From an uncultured Lactobacillus sp. (lineage in GTDB: Bacteria > Bacillota > Bacilli > Lactobacillales > Lactobacillaceae): a stretch of 34,896 nt of DNA. Location: positions 1-34,896 of the forward strand of contig NZ_CABUIW010000018.1 in assembly GCF_902491705.1 (NCBI RefSeq). Reading direction: 5' to 3'. Positions 23,828 through 31,726 of the stretch are shown one piece after another (position 1 is the stretch's first letter; every line of letters starts with the position of its first letter). The notes beneath the pieces are model-generated. The model was given only the letters and a program-made list of their open reading frames with translations, made no database searches and was not told where the DNA came from. A program made the translations under genes and the position numbers.

Positions 23828-24646
23828 ATGAAGAAAAAGTGGATTTTCGCTTTACTAGCTGTTTTGATGCTAGTTTTAACGGGATGCGAAAGCGTACAAC
23901 AAAGATCCAATACTGAAGATACGTGGAATAAAATTGCTCGGAAAAAACAGGTCGTAATCGGTCTTGACGATAGTTTTGTGCCAATGGGCTTTGAAAAGAA
24001 AGATGGCCAATTGACAGGCTACGACGTGGATCTAGCTAAAGAGGTTTTTAAATTATATGGCATTAACGTTAGCTTCCAAACAATCGATTGGTCAATGAAC
24101 GTAACGGAATTGCGCAACGGAACAATTGATCTGTTGTGGAATGGCTACAGCATCACGCCTGAGCGTAAGAAAAAAGTTGCTTTCAGCAAGCCATATTTGA
24201 GAAACCGGCAAGTATTGGTAGTAAAGAAGAATAGCGGTATTGATTCGTTTAAACAGATGAAAAAATACGAATTGGGAATGCAGACAGGTTCAACTGCTGA
24301 GCAGTGGTATGAAGGAAAACAAAATGTTTTACGCGCTAAAAAGACTGTGCTGTATGACACAATCTCAAATTCATTCTTAGATTTAAATGCAGGTAGAATT
24401 CAAGGAATCTTGCTTGATGAAGTTTATGCTAACTACTACATCGCTCACATGGCCAAGAGCAAGGATTACAAGGTGATCCAAAATGATGATGTGCCAATGG
24501 ATCTATTTGCAGTAGGGATGCGTAAAGGAGACAAGACCTTACGCAGAAAGGTCAACCAAGGTTTAGAAAAGCTGCAGAAAAATGGTAAACTAAAGCAACT
24601 TAATGAAAAATGGTTTGATAAAGATAGCAATTACTTAGGAAAATAA
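23828..24646 (+). CDS. Amino-acid ABC transporter substrate-binding lipoprotein
   Basis: The protein has 272 residues. The signal peptide ends in the lipobox LTGC, with Cys20 as the lipid anchor. The family 3 solute-binding fold is clear: QVVIGLDDSFVPMGFEKKDGQ, then LTGYDVDLAKEVF, then LRNGTIDLLWNGYSITPERK. The Arg/Asp residues for binding the amino acid alpha groups are present. The ligand cannot be read from the sequence; the T-box suggests an amino acid matching its tRNA. It follows the ATPase gene by 3 bp. Confidence 0.9.
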   Translation: MKKKWIFALLAVLMLVLTGCESVQQRSNTEDTWNKIARKKQVVIGLDDSFVPMGFEKKDGQLTGYDVDLAKEVFKLYGINVSFQTIDWSMNVTELRNGTIDLLWNGYSITPERKKKVAFSKPYLRNRQVLVVKKNSGIDSFKQMKKYELGMQTGSTAEQWYEGKQNVLRAKKTVLYDTISNSFLDLNAGRIQGILLDEVYANYYIAHMAKSKDYKVIQNDDVPMDLFAVGMRKGDKTLRRKVNQGLEKLQKNGKLKQLNEKWFDKDSNYLGK

Positions 24647-24647
24647 A

Positions 24648-25100
24648 ATGAAACAAGTCGATGATTTTACTTTTAAAAAGATTGATGAAATGACAGGACG
24701 CGAAGTGTTCTGCGTTGAAAGATTGCGTAACGATATTTTTGTGGCAGAGCAAAAGATTACTTTGCCTGAATTAGATGACCAAGATTTGATCGCAATACAG
24801 GTTTATCAATTAAATGATGATCAAACTAATGCTTTAGCTACTTGCCGTATTTTTGAAGAAGATGGTAAATGGATGTTGGGACGCGTTGCGGTGTCAAAAT
24901 CGGCAAGAGGGATGCATCTTGGCAGAAAAATGGTTGAAGCTGCTCAAAAATATTTAGCTGAAAACAATGTAGATGCATTGTACTGTCACGCACAAATGCG
25001 AGTTAAACCGTTCTATGATAAGCTAGGCTATCAAACAGTGGGTGAGCCATTTGATGAAGGCGGCGTAGAACACGTGATGATGAAGAAGGATTTAAAGTAG
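24648..25100 (+). CDS. ElaA-like GNAT acetyltransferase
   Basis: The protein has 150 residues. N-terminal FCVERLRNDIFVAEQKITLPELDDQD is the ElaA pattern, and the acetyl-CoA loop is VAVSKSARGMHLGRKMVEAA at about 84-103. HAQMRVKPFYDKLGYQ near 113-128 is the terminal GNAT motif. It begins 1 bp after the binding-protein stop, so it is the last gene of the T-box operon. Whether it acts on the transported amino acid is unknown. Confidence 0.82.
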   Translation: MKQVDDFTFKKIDEMTGREVFCVERLRNDIFVAEQKITLPELDDQDLIAIQVYQLNDDQTNALATCRIFEEDGKWMLGRVAVSKSARGMHLGRKMVEAAQKYLAENNVDALYCHAQMRVKPFYDKLGYQTVGEPFDEGGVEHVMMKKDLK

Positions 25101-25183
25101 TAAAACTACATAAAAATGTTACAATAGTGTCAGGCAACTAATTAAATTATGTTGTTATTTTTGTTTATGCATTATGTTCAAAA

Positions 25184-25214
25184 AATACCTTTTGAAATCA
25201 ATCAAAAGGTATTT
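25184..25214. terminator. Bidirectional terminator after the transporter operon
   Basis: AATACCTTTTGA at 25184-25195 pairs perfectly with TCAAAAGGTATT at 25202-25213, with T or A runs on both sides. Confidence 0.85.
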
Positions 25215-25224
25215 TTTCATTGCA

Positions 25225-25785
25225 TTATTCAAGTTCTTTTTTCACAGTAGGAACAATCTGATCAACCAGGAATTCGTTGCCACGATCAGTCAAATGTTGG
25301 CCGTCTGGCTGGTAATATGTCGAAATGTGTTTTAGCTTACGCATGGGAGTTAAGATATCCACAAATGGCGCATTGTGTTTTAAGGCAACTTTCTTTGCAA
25401 TATCGTTATAACGATCAAGACGTTCGTCGCCATAATATTGATTAATTTCACTGTTAGTTGGATCAGGATAACACAAGCCCACAACTACGCTTTTTTGCGC
25501 GTATTCAAGGATTTCATCGAGGTTCTTCTTGTAGTTTTCAAGGCTGATTCCCCACGCCGTTGCAGCATCGTTATTGCCATATTCAACGACTACCAAGTCG
25601 CGTTTTTCAGGAATTTGCTTTAAAAAATCGACACCTTCAACGGTTGTAGCGCCACTTTTTGAGATGTTTTCCACCTGTGCATAGTTTTTAAGCTTTTCTT
25701 GAAACAGATTGGTAACTAAGTCAGTATCGTGACCGTTTCTAAAGCTATTAAAGATCGAATCGCCGAATAAAATAATTTTTTTCAT
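25225..25785 (-). CDS. SGNH/GDSL-type hydrolase
   Basis: The protein has 186 residues. Block I is LFGDSIFNS with Ser10 as nucleophile. Block III is EYGNNDAA with the oxyanion Asn, and block V is PDGQHLTDRG with the catalytic Asp-x-x-His at about 166-170. There is no signal peptide, so the enzyme is cytoplasmic and acts on esters or acyl groups of unknown identity. The gene is divergent from coaA with about 50 bp between starts, so promoters overlap or are shared. Single gene, terminated by the hairpin at 25184. Confidence 0.85.
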   Translation of the reverse strand: MKKIILFGDSIFNSFRNGHDTDLVTNLFQEKLKNYAQVENISKSGATTVEGVDFLKQIPEKRDLVVVEYGNNDAATAWGISLENYKKNLDEILEYAQKSVVVGLCYPDPTNSEINQYYGDERLDRYNDIAKKVALKHNAPFVDILTPMRKLKHISTYYQPDGQHLTDRGNEFLVDQIVPTVKKELE

Positions 25786-25834
25786 AACATGGCCTTTCAG
25801 TTATAATGGTTAAGTGTGTTAGAGGGAACTAAAC

Positions 25835-26749
25835 ATGAAGAATTATACAAGCTTTGAAAGAAACGAATGGGCAAAACTTGCTCCTAAAAACAAAGTAAAT
25901 ATTACTAAAGAAGAGCTGGCTAGTATCAAGTCTTTAGGCGACGTTGTCGATTTAACTGACGTTCACGAAATTTATACTAGTTTAATTAGCTACTTACACT
26001 TAGTTTACCAGCAAAAAAAGGCAGCGCAAAAGGCACAAATCGAATTTTTGCATCGCTCTTTTAAACCAGCCCCATTTATTATCGGCATTTCTGGTTCAGT
26101 GGCAGTAGGCAAGTCAACAACGGCTCGACTTTTGCAATTACTTCTTAAAAGAACGTACCCAGAATTAAAAGTACATTTAATGACCACTGACGGCTTTATT
26201 TATCCAAATGAAGAATTGGAACGTCGCGATCTTATGCCGCGCAAGGGTTTCCCTGAAAGCTACAATATGGCATTATTAAGTGACTTTCTAAAAGACGTCT
26301 TAAGCGGAAAAGAAGATATCGTTTATCCACTGTATTCACAGGAATTGAGCGATATTGTTCCTGGAAAATATGGTCATGTGAAAAATCCTGACGTTTTGAT
26401 CATTGAAGGCATCAATACACTGCAGCTTCCTGAAAGTGGCCAAGTGGTAACCAGTGATTTCTTTGACTTCTCAATTTATATTGATGCCGAAGAAGATTTA
26501 ATTGAAAAGTGGTATATCCAACGTTTTAAGAAGGTCTTGAAACTAAATAAGGATAAGCCAGACAACTTTTACTACAAATTGGCAAATGGTCCGCTTAATG
26601 AAGCATTGCAGCTAGCTGAAGAGACTTGGCAAATGGTCAACTTGGTTAACTTGCGTGAATATATTGCGCCAACTAAGGAGCGTGCCAGCTTAATTTTGCA
26701 TAAAACAAATGGACATTTAATCGATCGAATTTACCTAAGACATATTTAA
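25835..26749 (+). CDS. coaA: Pantothenate kinase, type I
   Basis: The protein has 304 residues, the standard length. Walker A is GISGSVAVGKST at 84-95. MTTDGFIYPNEELERRDLMPRKGFPESY-type sequence near 125-150 is the pantothenate-binding region of the bacterial type I (PanK-I) enzymes, and IIEGINTL near 190 is the second conserved block. It phosphorylates pantothenate, the first step of coenzyme A synthesis, and is normally inhibited by CoA. AGAGGG lies before the ATG. No terminator separates it from efp, but a new promoter starts within 10 bp of its stop. Confidence 0.95.
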   Translation: MKNYTSFERNEWAKLAPKNKVNITKEELASIKSLGDVVDLTDVHEIYTSLISYLHLVYQQKKAAQKAQIEFLHRSFKPAPFIIGISGSVAVGKSTTARLLQLLLKRTYPELKVHLMTTDGFIYPNEELERRDLMPRKGFPESYNMALLSDFLKDVLSGKEDIVYPLYSQELSDIVPGKYGHVKNPDVLIIEGINTLQLPESGQVVTSDFFDFSIYIDAEEDLIEKWYIQRFKKVLKLNKDKPDNFYYKLANGPLNEALQLAEETWQMVNLVNLREYIAPTKERASLILHKTNGHLIDRIYLRHI

Positions 26750-26751
26750 TT

Positions 26752-26760
26752 TGGTATACT
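26752..26760 (+). promoter_or_regulatory. Extended -10 promoter for efp
   Basis: TGGTATACT matches TGnTATAAT at all but one position. The expected start of transcription is near 26767, right at the ATG of the short ORF. Confidence 0.55.
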
Positions 26761-26767
26761 AAAAGTT

Positions 26768-26824
26768 ATGAATACGATTTATTTATTATTAATTAAAAAA
26801 TTTGCTTTGCCCCCAGCGTGTTAA
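26768..26824 (+). CDS. Candidate 18-codon efp leader peptide with a Pro-Pro motif
   Basis: ATG 26768 to TAA 26822-26824 encodes MNTIYLLLIKKFALPPAC. It lies between coaA and efp, with the expected transcription start at or next to its ATG, so it may be translated without a leader; no ribosome site is visible. The stop codon lies at a small hairpin (CGTGT 26817-26821 with ACACG 26833-26837). Consecutive prolines are what EF-P helps ribosomes to pass, so a stall here could report EF-P level. This is a hypothesis from the position and the peptide sequence only. Confidence 0.35.
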   Translation: MNTIYLLLIKKFALPPAC

Positions 26825-26874
26825 AAGGATGGACACGTAAAAAGAACAAAAAAAGATTAAGGGAGAAAATTTAA

Positions 26875-27450
26875 ATGGTACAAGCAATTAATTTGAAAAA
26901 AGGTATGATTTTTAGTCAAGACGGCAAGTTGATCAAGGTTTTGAAGGCTAACCACCACAAGCCTGGTAAAGGTAACACTGTTATGCAAATGGACTTGCGT
27001 GATGTAAAGAGCGGTGCCGTTGTTCACAAGACTATGCGTCCAACTGAAAAGGTAGACTTAGTTGAAGTAACTAAGAAGTCAGCTCAATATTTATACAACG
27101 AAGGTGACGTTTACACCTTCATGGATACTGAAACTTACGACCAATACGAAGTTTCAGCTGATCAATTAGGCGACGACGTTAAGTTCTTGATTCCAAACGT
27201 TACTGTTGATATGGACTTCACTGATGACAACAAGATCATTGGTATTGAATTACCAGCAACTGTTGAATTAACAGTTAAGGAAACTCAACCAGGTATTAAG
27301 GGTGCCACTGTTGCAGGTGGTGGTAAGCCAGCTACTATGGAAACTGGTTTGGTTGTTCAAGTTCCTGACTTCATTAACGAAGGCGAAAAGCTTGTTATCG
27401 GTACTGAAAACGGTGATTACAAGTCACGTGCAAACAGTCAACCTAGATAA
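26875..27450 (+). CDS. efp: Translation elongation factor P
   Basis: The protein has 191 residues, slightly longer than the usual 185-188. The N-terminal KOW-like domain carries the loop NHHKPGKGN, with Lys32 at the tip, the site modified in many bacteria. Two OB-type domains follow, ending in the conserved DYKSRA tail (GTENGDYKSRANSQPR). EF-P binds between P and E sites of the ribosome and restores peptide bond formation at polyproline. GGGAG lies before the ATG. No modification enzyme gene (epmA, ymfI) is in the window. A terminator follows at 27469. Confidence 0.97.
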   Translation: MVQAINLKKGMIFSQDGKLIKVLKANHHKPGKGNTVMQMDLRDVKSGAVVHKTMRPTEKVDLVEVTKKSAQYLYNEGDVYTFMDTETYDQYEVSADQLGDDVKFLIPNVTVDMDFTDDNKIIGIELPATVELTVKETQPGIKGATVAGGGKPATMETGLVVQVPDFINEGEKLVIGTENGDYKSRANSQPR

Positions 27451-27468
27451 ATAGATAATTAAAGATAT

Positions 27469-27499
27469 AAAAAAGCATTGCGATAGGCAATGCTTTTTT
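27469..27499. terminator. Terminator of efp
   Basis: AAAAAAGCATTGC and GCAATGCTTTTTT around a 5-base loop; works on both strands. Confidence 0.85.
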
Positions 27500-27500
27500 G

Positions 27501-28088
27501 TTACATGATGTCTTTAGTTTCGGCATTAATTTTAACGATGCGCTTATGACCATTTTCAGCTAGGTCTATTTTCCAGATTGCTTGATCATCAACATCTTCA
27601 AGCTCCCATGATAAAGGCGTAGCACCAGGCACTTCTTTTAAAGCAAGTGAAGTAGCTGATTTACGTGAAATAGTTCTCTTTAAATTAAGCGAAGAGTCTT
27701 TTTCATAATCGTAATCAAGTACTTGTGTTGATTGACCAACAATCTTGTTGTTAGTAGCGTCAATTTGAATCATGCAATCTTTGCGATCATCGTAGCCGAC
27801 GATGTTGTAAACATAGACATCGTGATCTAGCACGAGTGAGATCGATTTGATCTCAGCACTAGAATAAAGTGATTTGAATTTTTCGATGGCATCTTCTTGG
27901 CTAGTATGGATTGTTGGCAATTTTTCGCTAGAATAGCTAATTTGCTCAGTTCTATTTAAAAAATCACCGACGTGAACAACCACGTTGCTAGTTTTAGTTT
28001 CAGTATGAGTGAAATAAAGTTTAGTGATTCCCACTCCCAAGATTATACCGATGCCAACACTTAGAATGATTGAAAAAAATTTTTTCAT
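27501..28088 (-). CDS. PepSY-domain protein with N-terminal membrane anchor
   Basis: The protein has 195 residues. One hydrophobic span (about 4-24, FSIILSVGIGIILGVGITKLY) anchors it, with the rest outside the cell. Two PepSY-type repeats follow: SQEDAIEKFKSLYSSAEIKSISL at about 63-86 and ISRKSATSLALKEVPGATPLSWEL near 140-163. PepSY domains are thought to inhibit or modulate peptidases, but evidence is general. Two further PepSY genes lie at 30564 and 31187 with the same two-repeat plan, so this is a small paralogous set. The gene is convergent with efp. Confidence 0.8.
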   Translation of the reverse strand: MKKFFSIILSVGIGIILGVGITKLYFTHTETKTSNVVVHVGDFLNRTEQISYSSEKLPTIHTSQEDAIEKFKSLYSSAEIKSISLVLDHDVYVYNIVGYDDRKDCMIQIDATNNKIVGQSTQVLDYDYEKDSSLNLKRTISRKSATSLALKEVPGATPLSWELEDVDDQAIWKIDLAENGHKRIVKINAETKDIM

Positions 28089-28190
28089 TAAGTCACCAGT
28101 ATCTAAAATAGTTATGTTTTTTATCTATATTAATTATAAACTATAAAATATGCGGTGACATATTGTTAATGAATTATTATCTAAATTGTA

Positions 28191-28559
28191 TTATTTTTGC
28201 AATGAAACAAAGATTAAGGCAAGCAAAGCTGGCAACATTTGTACTAAAAAGATCTTTTTAGTAGCAGTGAAGCCGCCAAAAATCGCAACAACGACGATTA
28301 ATCCGAGCAATAATTGCCAAACCATGAAGACGATAGGTGCCTTGAAAATAAAGTAGACCAAGATTAAAAGTAGTCCAAGCATCCCGTTATAGATGCCTTG
28401 GTTGGCCATTGAAATTCTAGCAGGGCGCTGTTTTACAAAATCTAAATCCATATCAAAAGCCTTAGCTTGAGTTTCAGGCTTACCAAAAATTTCTAATAAA
28501 CAAATTCCAATATGTTCTATCCCTACAAGAAACGTTAATACAGTACCAATAATGTTCAT
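28191..28559 (-). CDS. DUF1304 family small membrane protein
   Basis: The protein has 122 residues with four hydrophobic spans (about 4-24, 50-72, 75-95 and 100-118). GIEHIGICLLEIFGKP at the end of span 1 and RISMANQGIYNGMLG before span 2 are the conserved family blocks. Function is not known; members are found in many Firmicutes. The ribosome site GGAGGAG before the ATG is strong. It is divergent from the Cys-rich leader of the OppA gene. Confidence 0.85.
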   Translation of the reverse strand: MNIIGTVLTFLVGIEHIGICLLEIFGKPETQAKAFDMDLDFVKQRPARISMANQGIYNGMLGLLLILVYFIFKAPIVFMVWQLLLGLIVVVAIFGGFTATKKIFLVQMLPALLALIFVSLQK

Positions 28560-28620
28560 TTTTTCTCCTCCTTTTTGGTTAATATTCTACCTGAAAAATT
28601 ACTTTTTCTAAAATAAATTG

Positions 28621-28649
28621 TTGACAGACGTAAACACACAAGTTAATAT
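28621..28649 (+). promoter_or_regulatory. Promoter of the leader/OppA transcript
   Basis: TTGACA at 28621-28626, 17 bp, TAATAT at 28644-28649. Transcription would start near 28656, shortly before the leader ORF. Confidence 0.75.
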
Positions 28650-28672
28650 AGGCTTATCAAAAGTAAGAAGGA

Positions 28673-28773
28673 GATGAATCACATGTTATTAGCACGTCAA
28701 ATGCAATGTCAAGCTAGCCAATGTTGTTGTCAAAACAACATCTATTTGTCGTGCTCTAATGTGTCGATTCATC
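28673..28773 (+). ncRNA. Long nested hairpin covering the Cys-rich leader ORF
   Basis: Three pairs nest correctly. GATGAATC plus ACAT (28673-28684) pairs with GTGT-C-GATTCATC (28761-28773). ATTAGCACG (28688-28696) pairs with CGTG-CT-CTAAT (28750-28760). ATGTTGTT (28721-28728) pairs with AACAACAT (28734-28741), on top of the Cys codons. The Shine-Dalgarno (28668-28673) sits at the foot of the structure. Confidence 0.75.
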
Positions 28774-28793
28774 TAAAGGCTATTACTGATTAA
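28683..28793 (+). CDS. Cys-rich leader peptide, 36 aa, likely attenuator
   Basis: ATG 28683 to TAA 28791-28793, with AAGGAG at 28668-28673; an in-frame ATG at 28674 is too close to that site. The peptide holds five Cys in the first 24 residues, including QCQASQCCCQ, and ends LKAITD. It lies between a good promoter and a strong terminator directly before the OppA-like gene, the arrangement of an amino-acid attenuator. The three consecutive Cys codons (TGT) are in the inner hairpin. Ribosome slowing at Cys codons when Cys-tRNA is short would open the hairpins. The role is inference; no antiterminator pairing was proved by eye. Confidence 0.65.
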   Translation: MLLARQMQCQASQCCCQNNIYLSCSNVSIHLKAITD

Positions 28794-28820
28794 CTAGTTA
28801 ACAAGTTGTGGTTCTTTTTT

Positions 28821-28862
28821 GGGATGTATTCCGCGTTAGAGTGGAATGCATCCCATTTTTTT
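28821..28862 (+). terminator. Intrinsic terminator (attenuator) before the OppA-like gene
   Basis: GGGATGTATTCC at 28821-28832 pairs with GGAATGCATCCC at 28843-28854 with one wobble, followed by a T7 run. It ends 20 bp before the OppA start codon, so it must be bypassed for expression. Confidence 0.88.
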
Positions 28863-28881
28863 ATGCAAGAAAGGAAAAATT

Positions 28882-30522
28882 ATGTCGAAATTAAAGGGAG
28901 TTTTAGCAGGTATTGTCACAGTTTCAGTAGGATTATTACTTGCTGCTTGCGGCAATAACAGCAATACATCGACAGCAGAAAAGAACACTTTGAATTTGAG
29001 CACCACTGCTCCACTAGACACGATTGATATCAGCAAGTCCACCGGTTTTGGTCAGACAGGGAATGTATTTGAAAGTTTTTATCGCTTGGGCAAAAATGGT
29101 AAGCCAACTGCTGGTTTGGCCGAAAGCGGCAAAGTATCAAAGGATGGAAAGACTTGGACGTTTAAGTTGAGGGATGCCAAGTGGTCAAATGGTGATCCGA
29201 TCACTGCACAAGATTTCGTTTATTCTTGGCGCAGAAGTTTAAATCCTAAGACTGCTTCACCATATTCATATCTTTTTAGTGGCGTAAAGAATGCGGACGC
29301 GGTAGCACAAGGCAAGATGAAGCCAAACGCAGTCGGTATTTCTGCACCAAACAAGAAGACTGTTGTAGTTAAATTGAACAAGCCGATCGCTTACTTCAAG
29401 GTCCTTATGGCTTACCCATTGTTTGGACCACAAAACGAAAAGGTCGTTAATAAATACGGTAAGAAGTATGCGACTAAGGCACAATATCAAGTTTATTCAG
29501 GTCCATTCAAGATTAAGGGCTGGAACGGCACTAATGATACTTGGTCCTTTGTAAAGAATAATGACTACTGGGACAAGAAGGTTGTTAAGTTAGACAAGAT
29601 CAACTACCAGGTTGTGAAGTCTAACAACACTGGCTACCAAATGTATCAACAAGATAAGCTTGATTTAACTCCACTTTCAAGTGAGCAAGTTAAGAACTTG
29701 AAGAGCAACAAGGATTTCACTCAATATCCATATTCACTTGTTAGATTCTTGATGTACAACTTCAAGGATAAGAATGCAGTTAATCGTAAGGCTTTGAACA
29801 ACCAAAATATTCGCAAAGCTTTATCACTTTCAATTGACCGTAACATTGTAACTAAGAAAGTTTTGGGCAATGGCTCAACCTTACCAACAGGATTTGTGGC
29901 TACTGATTTAGCTAAGAATCCAACAACTGGTAAAGACTTTGCTAAGGAGCAAGCTGTAAAGAATACTGTTGATTACAACCCTACTTTAGCTAAGAAGTAT
30001 TGGAAGCAAGGCTTGAAAGAAATCGGCGAAAAGAATTTAACCTTTAATGTTTTAGCTTCAAATGATGAATCTGACAGTGATCAATTGACTCAATACTTAC
30101 AATCACAATGGACTAAGGAATTGAAGGGTGTAAAGGTTAATATTATTAACGTGCCAGATAGGTCAACGACTAGCCGTGCACAAGAAGGCGACTTCGACAT
30201 TTATCTATCACATTGGGGCGGCGACTTTAACGATCCAATGACCTTTATGCAAATTCCAATGACTGGTACTTCATATAACTACGGTAAGTGGTCAAACGAT
30301 AAATATAATAGCTTGGTAAGAAGAGCTGGCAACCAAGATGCAAATGATCCTGCAACTCGCTGGAACGACTTGGTTTCTGCGGCTAAGATTGTAAATAGCA
30401 GCCAAGCCATTACACCAATTTATCAACAGACTACATCATACTTGCAAAAGCCACGCGTTCACGGCTTGATTCATAATACTGCTGGTACGCAATGGTCATA
30501 CAAGTATGCTTATGTGAAATAG
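28882..30522 (+). CDS. OppA-like oligopeptide ABC transporter substrate-binding lipoprotein
   Basis: The protein has 546 residues from ATG 28882, chosen because AAAGGA (28869-28874) precedes it; an ATG at 28846 lies within the terminator. The signal peptide ends in the lipobox LAAC. The family 5 solute-binding pattern is clear: DGKTWTFKLRDAKWSNGDPITAQDFVYSWRR near 90-120 is the SBP_bac_5 core. It binds peptides outside the cell for uptake. No OppBCDF genes are adjacent, so it works with a permease elsewhere. Control by a Cys-rich leader peptide suggests that the peptides matter as a cysteine source. A strong terminator follows. Confidence 0.9.
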   Translation: MSKLKGVLAGIVTVSVGLLLAACGNNSNTSTAEKNTLNLSTTAPLDTIDISKSTGFGQTGNVFESFYRLGKNGKPTAGLAESGKVSKDGKTWTFKLRDAKWSNGDPITAQDFVYSWRRSLNPKTASPYSYLFSGVKNADAVAQGKMKPNAVGISAPNKKTVVVKLNKPIAYFKVLMAYPLFGPQNEKVVNKYGKKYATKAQYQVYSGPFKIKGWNGTNDTWSFVKNNDYWDKKVVKLDKINYQVVKSNNTGYQMYQQDKLDLTPLSSEQVKNLKSNKDFTQYPYSLVRFLMYNFKDKNAVNRKALNNQNIRKALSLSIDRNIVTKKVLGNGSTLPTGFVATDLAKNPTTGKDFAKEQAVKNTVDYNPTLAKKYWKQGLKEIGEKNLTFNVLASNDESDSDQLTQYLQSQWTKELKGVKVNIINVPDRSTTSRAQEGDFDIYLSHWGGDFNDPMTFMQIPMTGTSYNYGKWSNDKYNSLVRRAGNQDANDPATRWNDLVSAAKIVNSSQAITPIYQQTTSYLQKPRVHGLIHNTAGTQWSYKYAYVK

Positions 30523-30530
30523 AAGACACT

Positions 30531-30562
30531 AAAAAACACGATCTCGAAAGATCGTGTTTTTT
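30531..30562. terminator. Terminator between oppA-like gene and PepSY gene
   Basis: AAAAAACACGATCT at 30531-30544, loop CGAA, perfect complement at 30549-30562. Works on both strands. Confidence 0.9.
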
Positions 30563-30563
30563 G

Positions 30564-31172
30564 TTAATCATCATGTTCAGTTGAAACAACCTTTTTACTG
30601 TGAGCGTCGATTTTTACTTCGCTACTGTAGTGCTTGCCGCCAACTTCAACTTCCCAGTAAGTCTTGCCGTGGTCTTGTTCAAGGCTCCATTCACAAGCTG
30701 ATCCTTTAGCATGTTGCTCAGCGATCACACTAGCTTCATCACGGCTGATTGCACCATTTAGGTTTAATTCTTGCTTTTCATCAGTGTCATCATGATCTAA
30801 CTTTTCTGAATGAACGCTGCTGGCATGACCAGTTTCGGCGTTGATTTCGGCAGAGTATTCGTTAGTATCGTCAAAGCCGTCAATTTCATAAATGTAATGA
30901 TTGCCTTCTTGCTTTAAATCGATACTGTGAATCTTTTTACCATTAAATTGGTTGTGGAACTTATCGATTGCTTCTTGCTGGCTAAGTTTAATTTGATTGG
31001 TACTTGTCTGAGAGTCACTTGAAGCAATTGAACTGCTCTTTTTAACCGCAGTAGTTTTAGAAGTGTGAGAAGTATGTGTACTTGGCTCACTTGCACTACT
31101 ATTATGATTGCTTGAACAAGCAGTTAAAAACATGGCAGATAATAAAGCCAAACTAGCTAATTTTAATTTCAT
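30564..31172 (-). CDS. PepSY-domain lipoprotein
   Basis: The protein has 202 residues. The signal peptide ends in the lipobox LTAC. A Ser/Thr-rich linker (about 20-60) leads to two PepSY repeats: SQQEAIDKFHNQFNGKKIHSIDL near 64-86 and ISRDEASVIAEQHAKGSACEWSL near 142-164. The PepSY domains would lie at the outer face of the membrane. It follows the 31187 gene by 14 bp, so the two are one transcript. The set probably modulates extracellular peptidases or senses peptides; this is inference. Confidence 0.85.
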   Translation of the reverse strand: MKLKLASLALLSAMFLTACSSNHNSSASEPSTHTSHTSKTTAVKKSSSIASSDSQTSTNQIKLSQQEAIDKFHNQFNGKKIHSIDLKQEGNHYIYEIDGFDDTNEYSAEINAETGHASSVHSEKLDHDDTDEKQELNLNGAISRDEASVIAEQHAKGSACEWSLEQDHGKTYWEVEVGGKHYSSEVKIDAHSKKVVSTEHDD

Positions 31173-31186
31173 GTTTACTTCCTCTC

Positions 31187-31726
31187 TTAGTCACGCTCAA
31201 CGCTGATTACTTTTTTGGTCAATGCGTTAATTTTTACTTCGCTCTTTTTACCGTTCTTGGTTACAGTTACTTCCCAGACGCTTCTTGAATTTTCACGCTC
31301 AAGTGTCCATTCGATGGCTTTGCTGCCAGGTACTCGATTTTGTGCAATCTTAGTAGCAGTAGAGCGAGAGATTGTCTTACTTAAACTCAAACCTTTTTTG
31401 TTAGAATTGCGGTCTTTTTCTGAACGTGCAGAAATCACTTTACCGTTTGAAGCGTTAATCTTCATTTCGTAATCTCTAGTTGAACTAAAACCTTCAATTT
31501 CATAAACGTAGCGACCATTTTCTTTTTCTAAGTTAATGGATTCAATCTTTACGTTGTATCTTGATTTGAACTTCTTAACTGCAGAAGATTGAGAAATCTT
31601 GATCTTGCTTGAAGCAGCTTGAACAGTAGTATCTACGTTAGTATTAACAGTTGTGATGGCTGCAGTTCCTAAGCCGATTAATGCTGCAGTTGCGATGGTG
31701 ATTTTCTTTAAGTTGATAGCTTTCAT
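31187..31726 (-). CDS. Secreted PepSY-domain protein
   Basis: The protein has 179 residues from the ATG at 31724-31726, chosen because AAGGAG precedes it; the frame extends upstream but lacks a ribosome site. The signal peptide ends near VQAAS. Two PepSY repeats follow: SQSSAVKKFKSRYNVKIESINL and ISRSTATKIAQNRVPGSKAIEWTL. No lipobox and no anchor, so it is released. It is a close relative in plan to the adjacent lipoprotein. The gene lies just downstream of the histidine kinase, on the same strand, so it may be part of the regulon of that two-component system. Confidence 0.85.
   Translation of the reverse strand: MKAINLKKITIATAALIGLGTAAITTVNTNVDTTVQAASSKIKISQSSAVKKFKSRYNVKIESINLEKENGRYVYEIEGFSSTRDYEMKINASNGKVISARSEKDRNSNKKGLSLSKTISRSTATKIAQNRVPGSKAIEWTLERENSRSVWEVTVTKNGKKSEVKINALTKKVISVERD

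Noticed and set aside
26831..26839. ATG GAC ACG TAA mini-frame between the efp leader and efp
   Set aside because: Three codons with no support; it overlaps the small hairpin and is likely chance.
28846..28881. Earlier ATG for the OppA-like protein
   Set aside because: It lies inside the terminator stem and would put charged residues before the signal peptide; ATG 28882 has the ribosome site.
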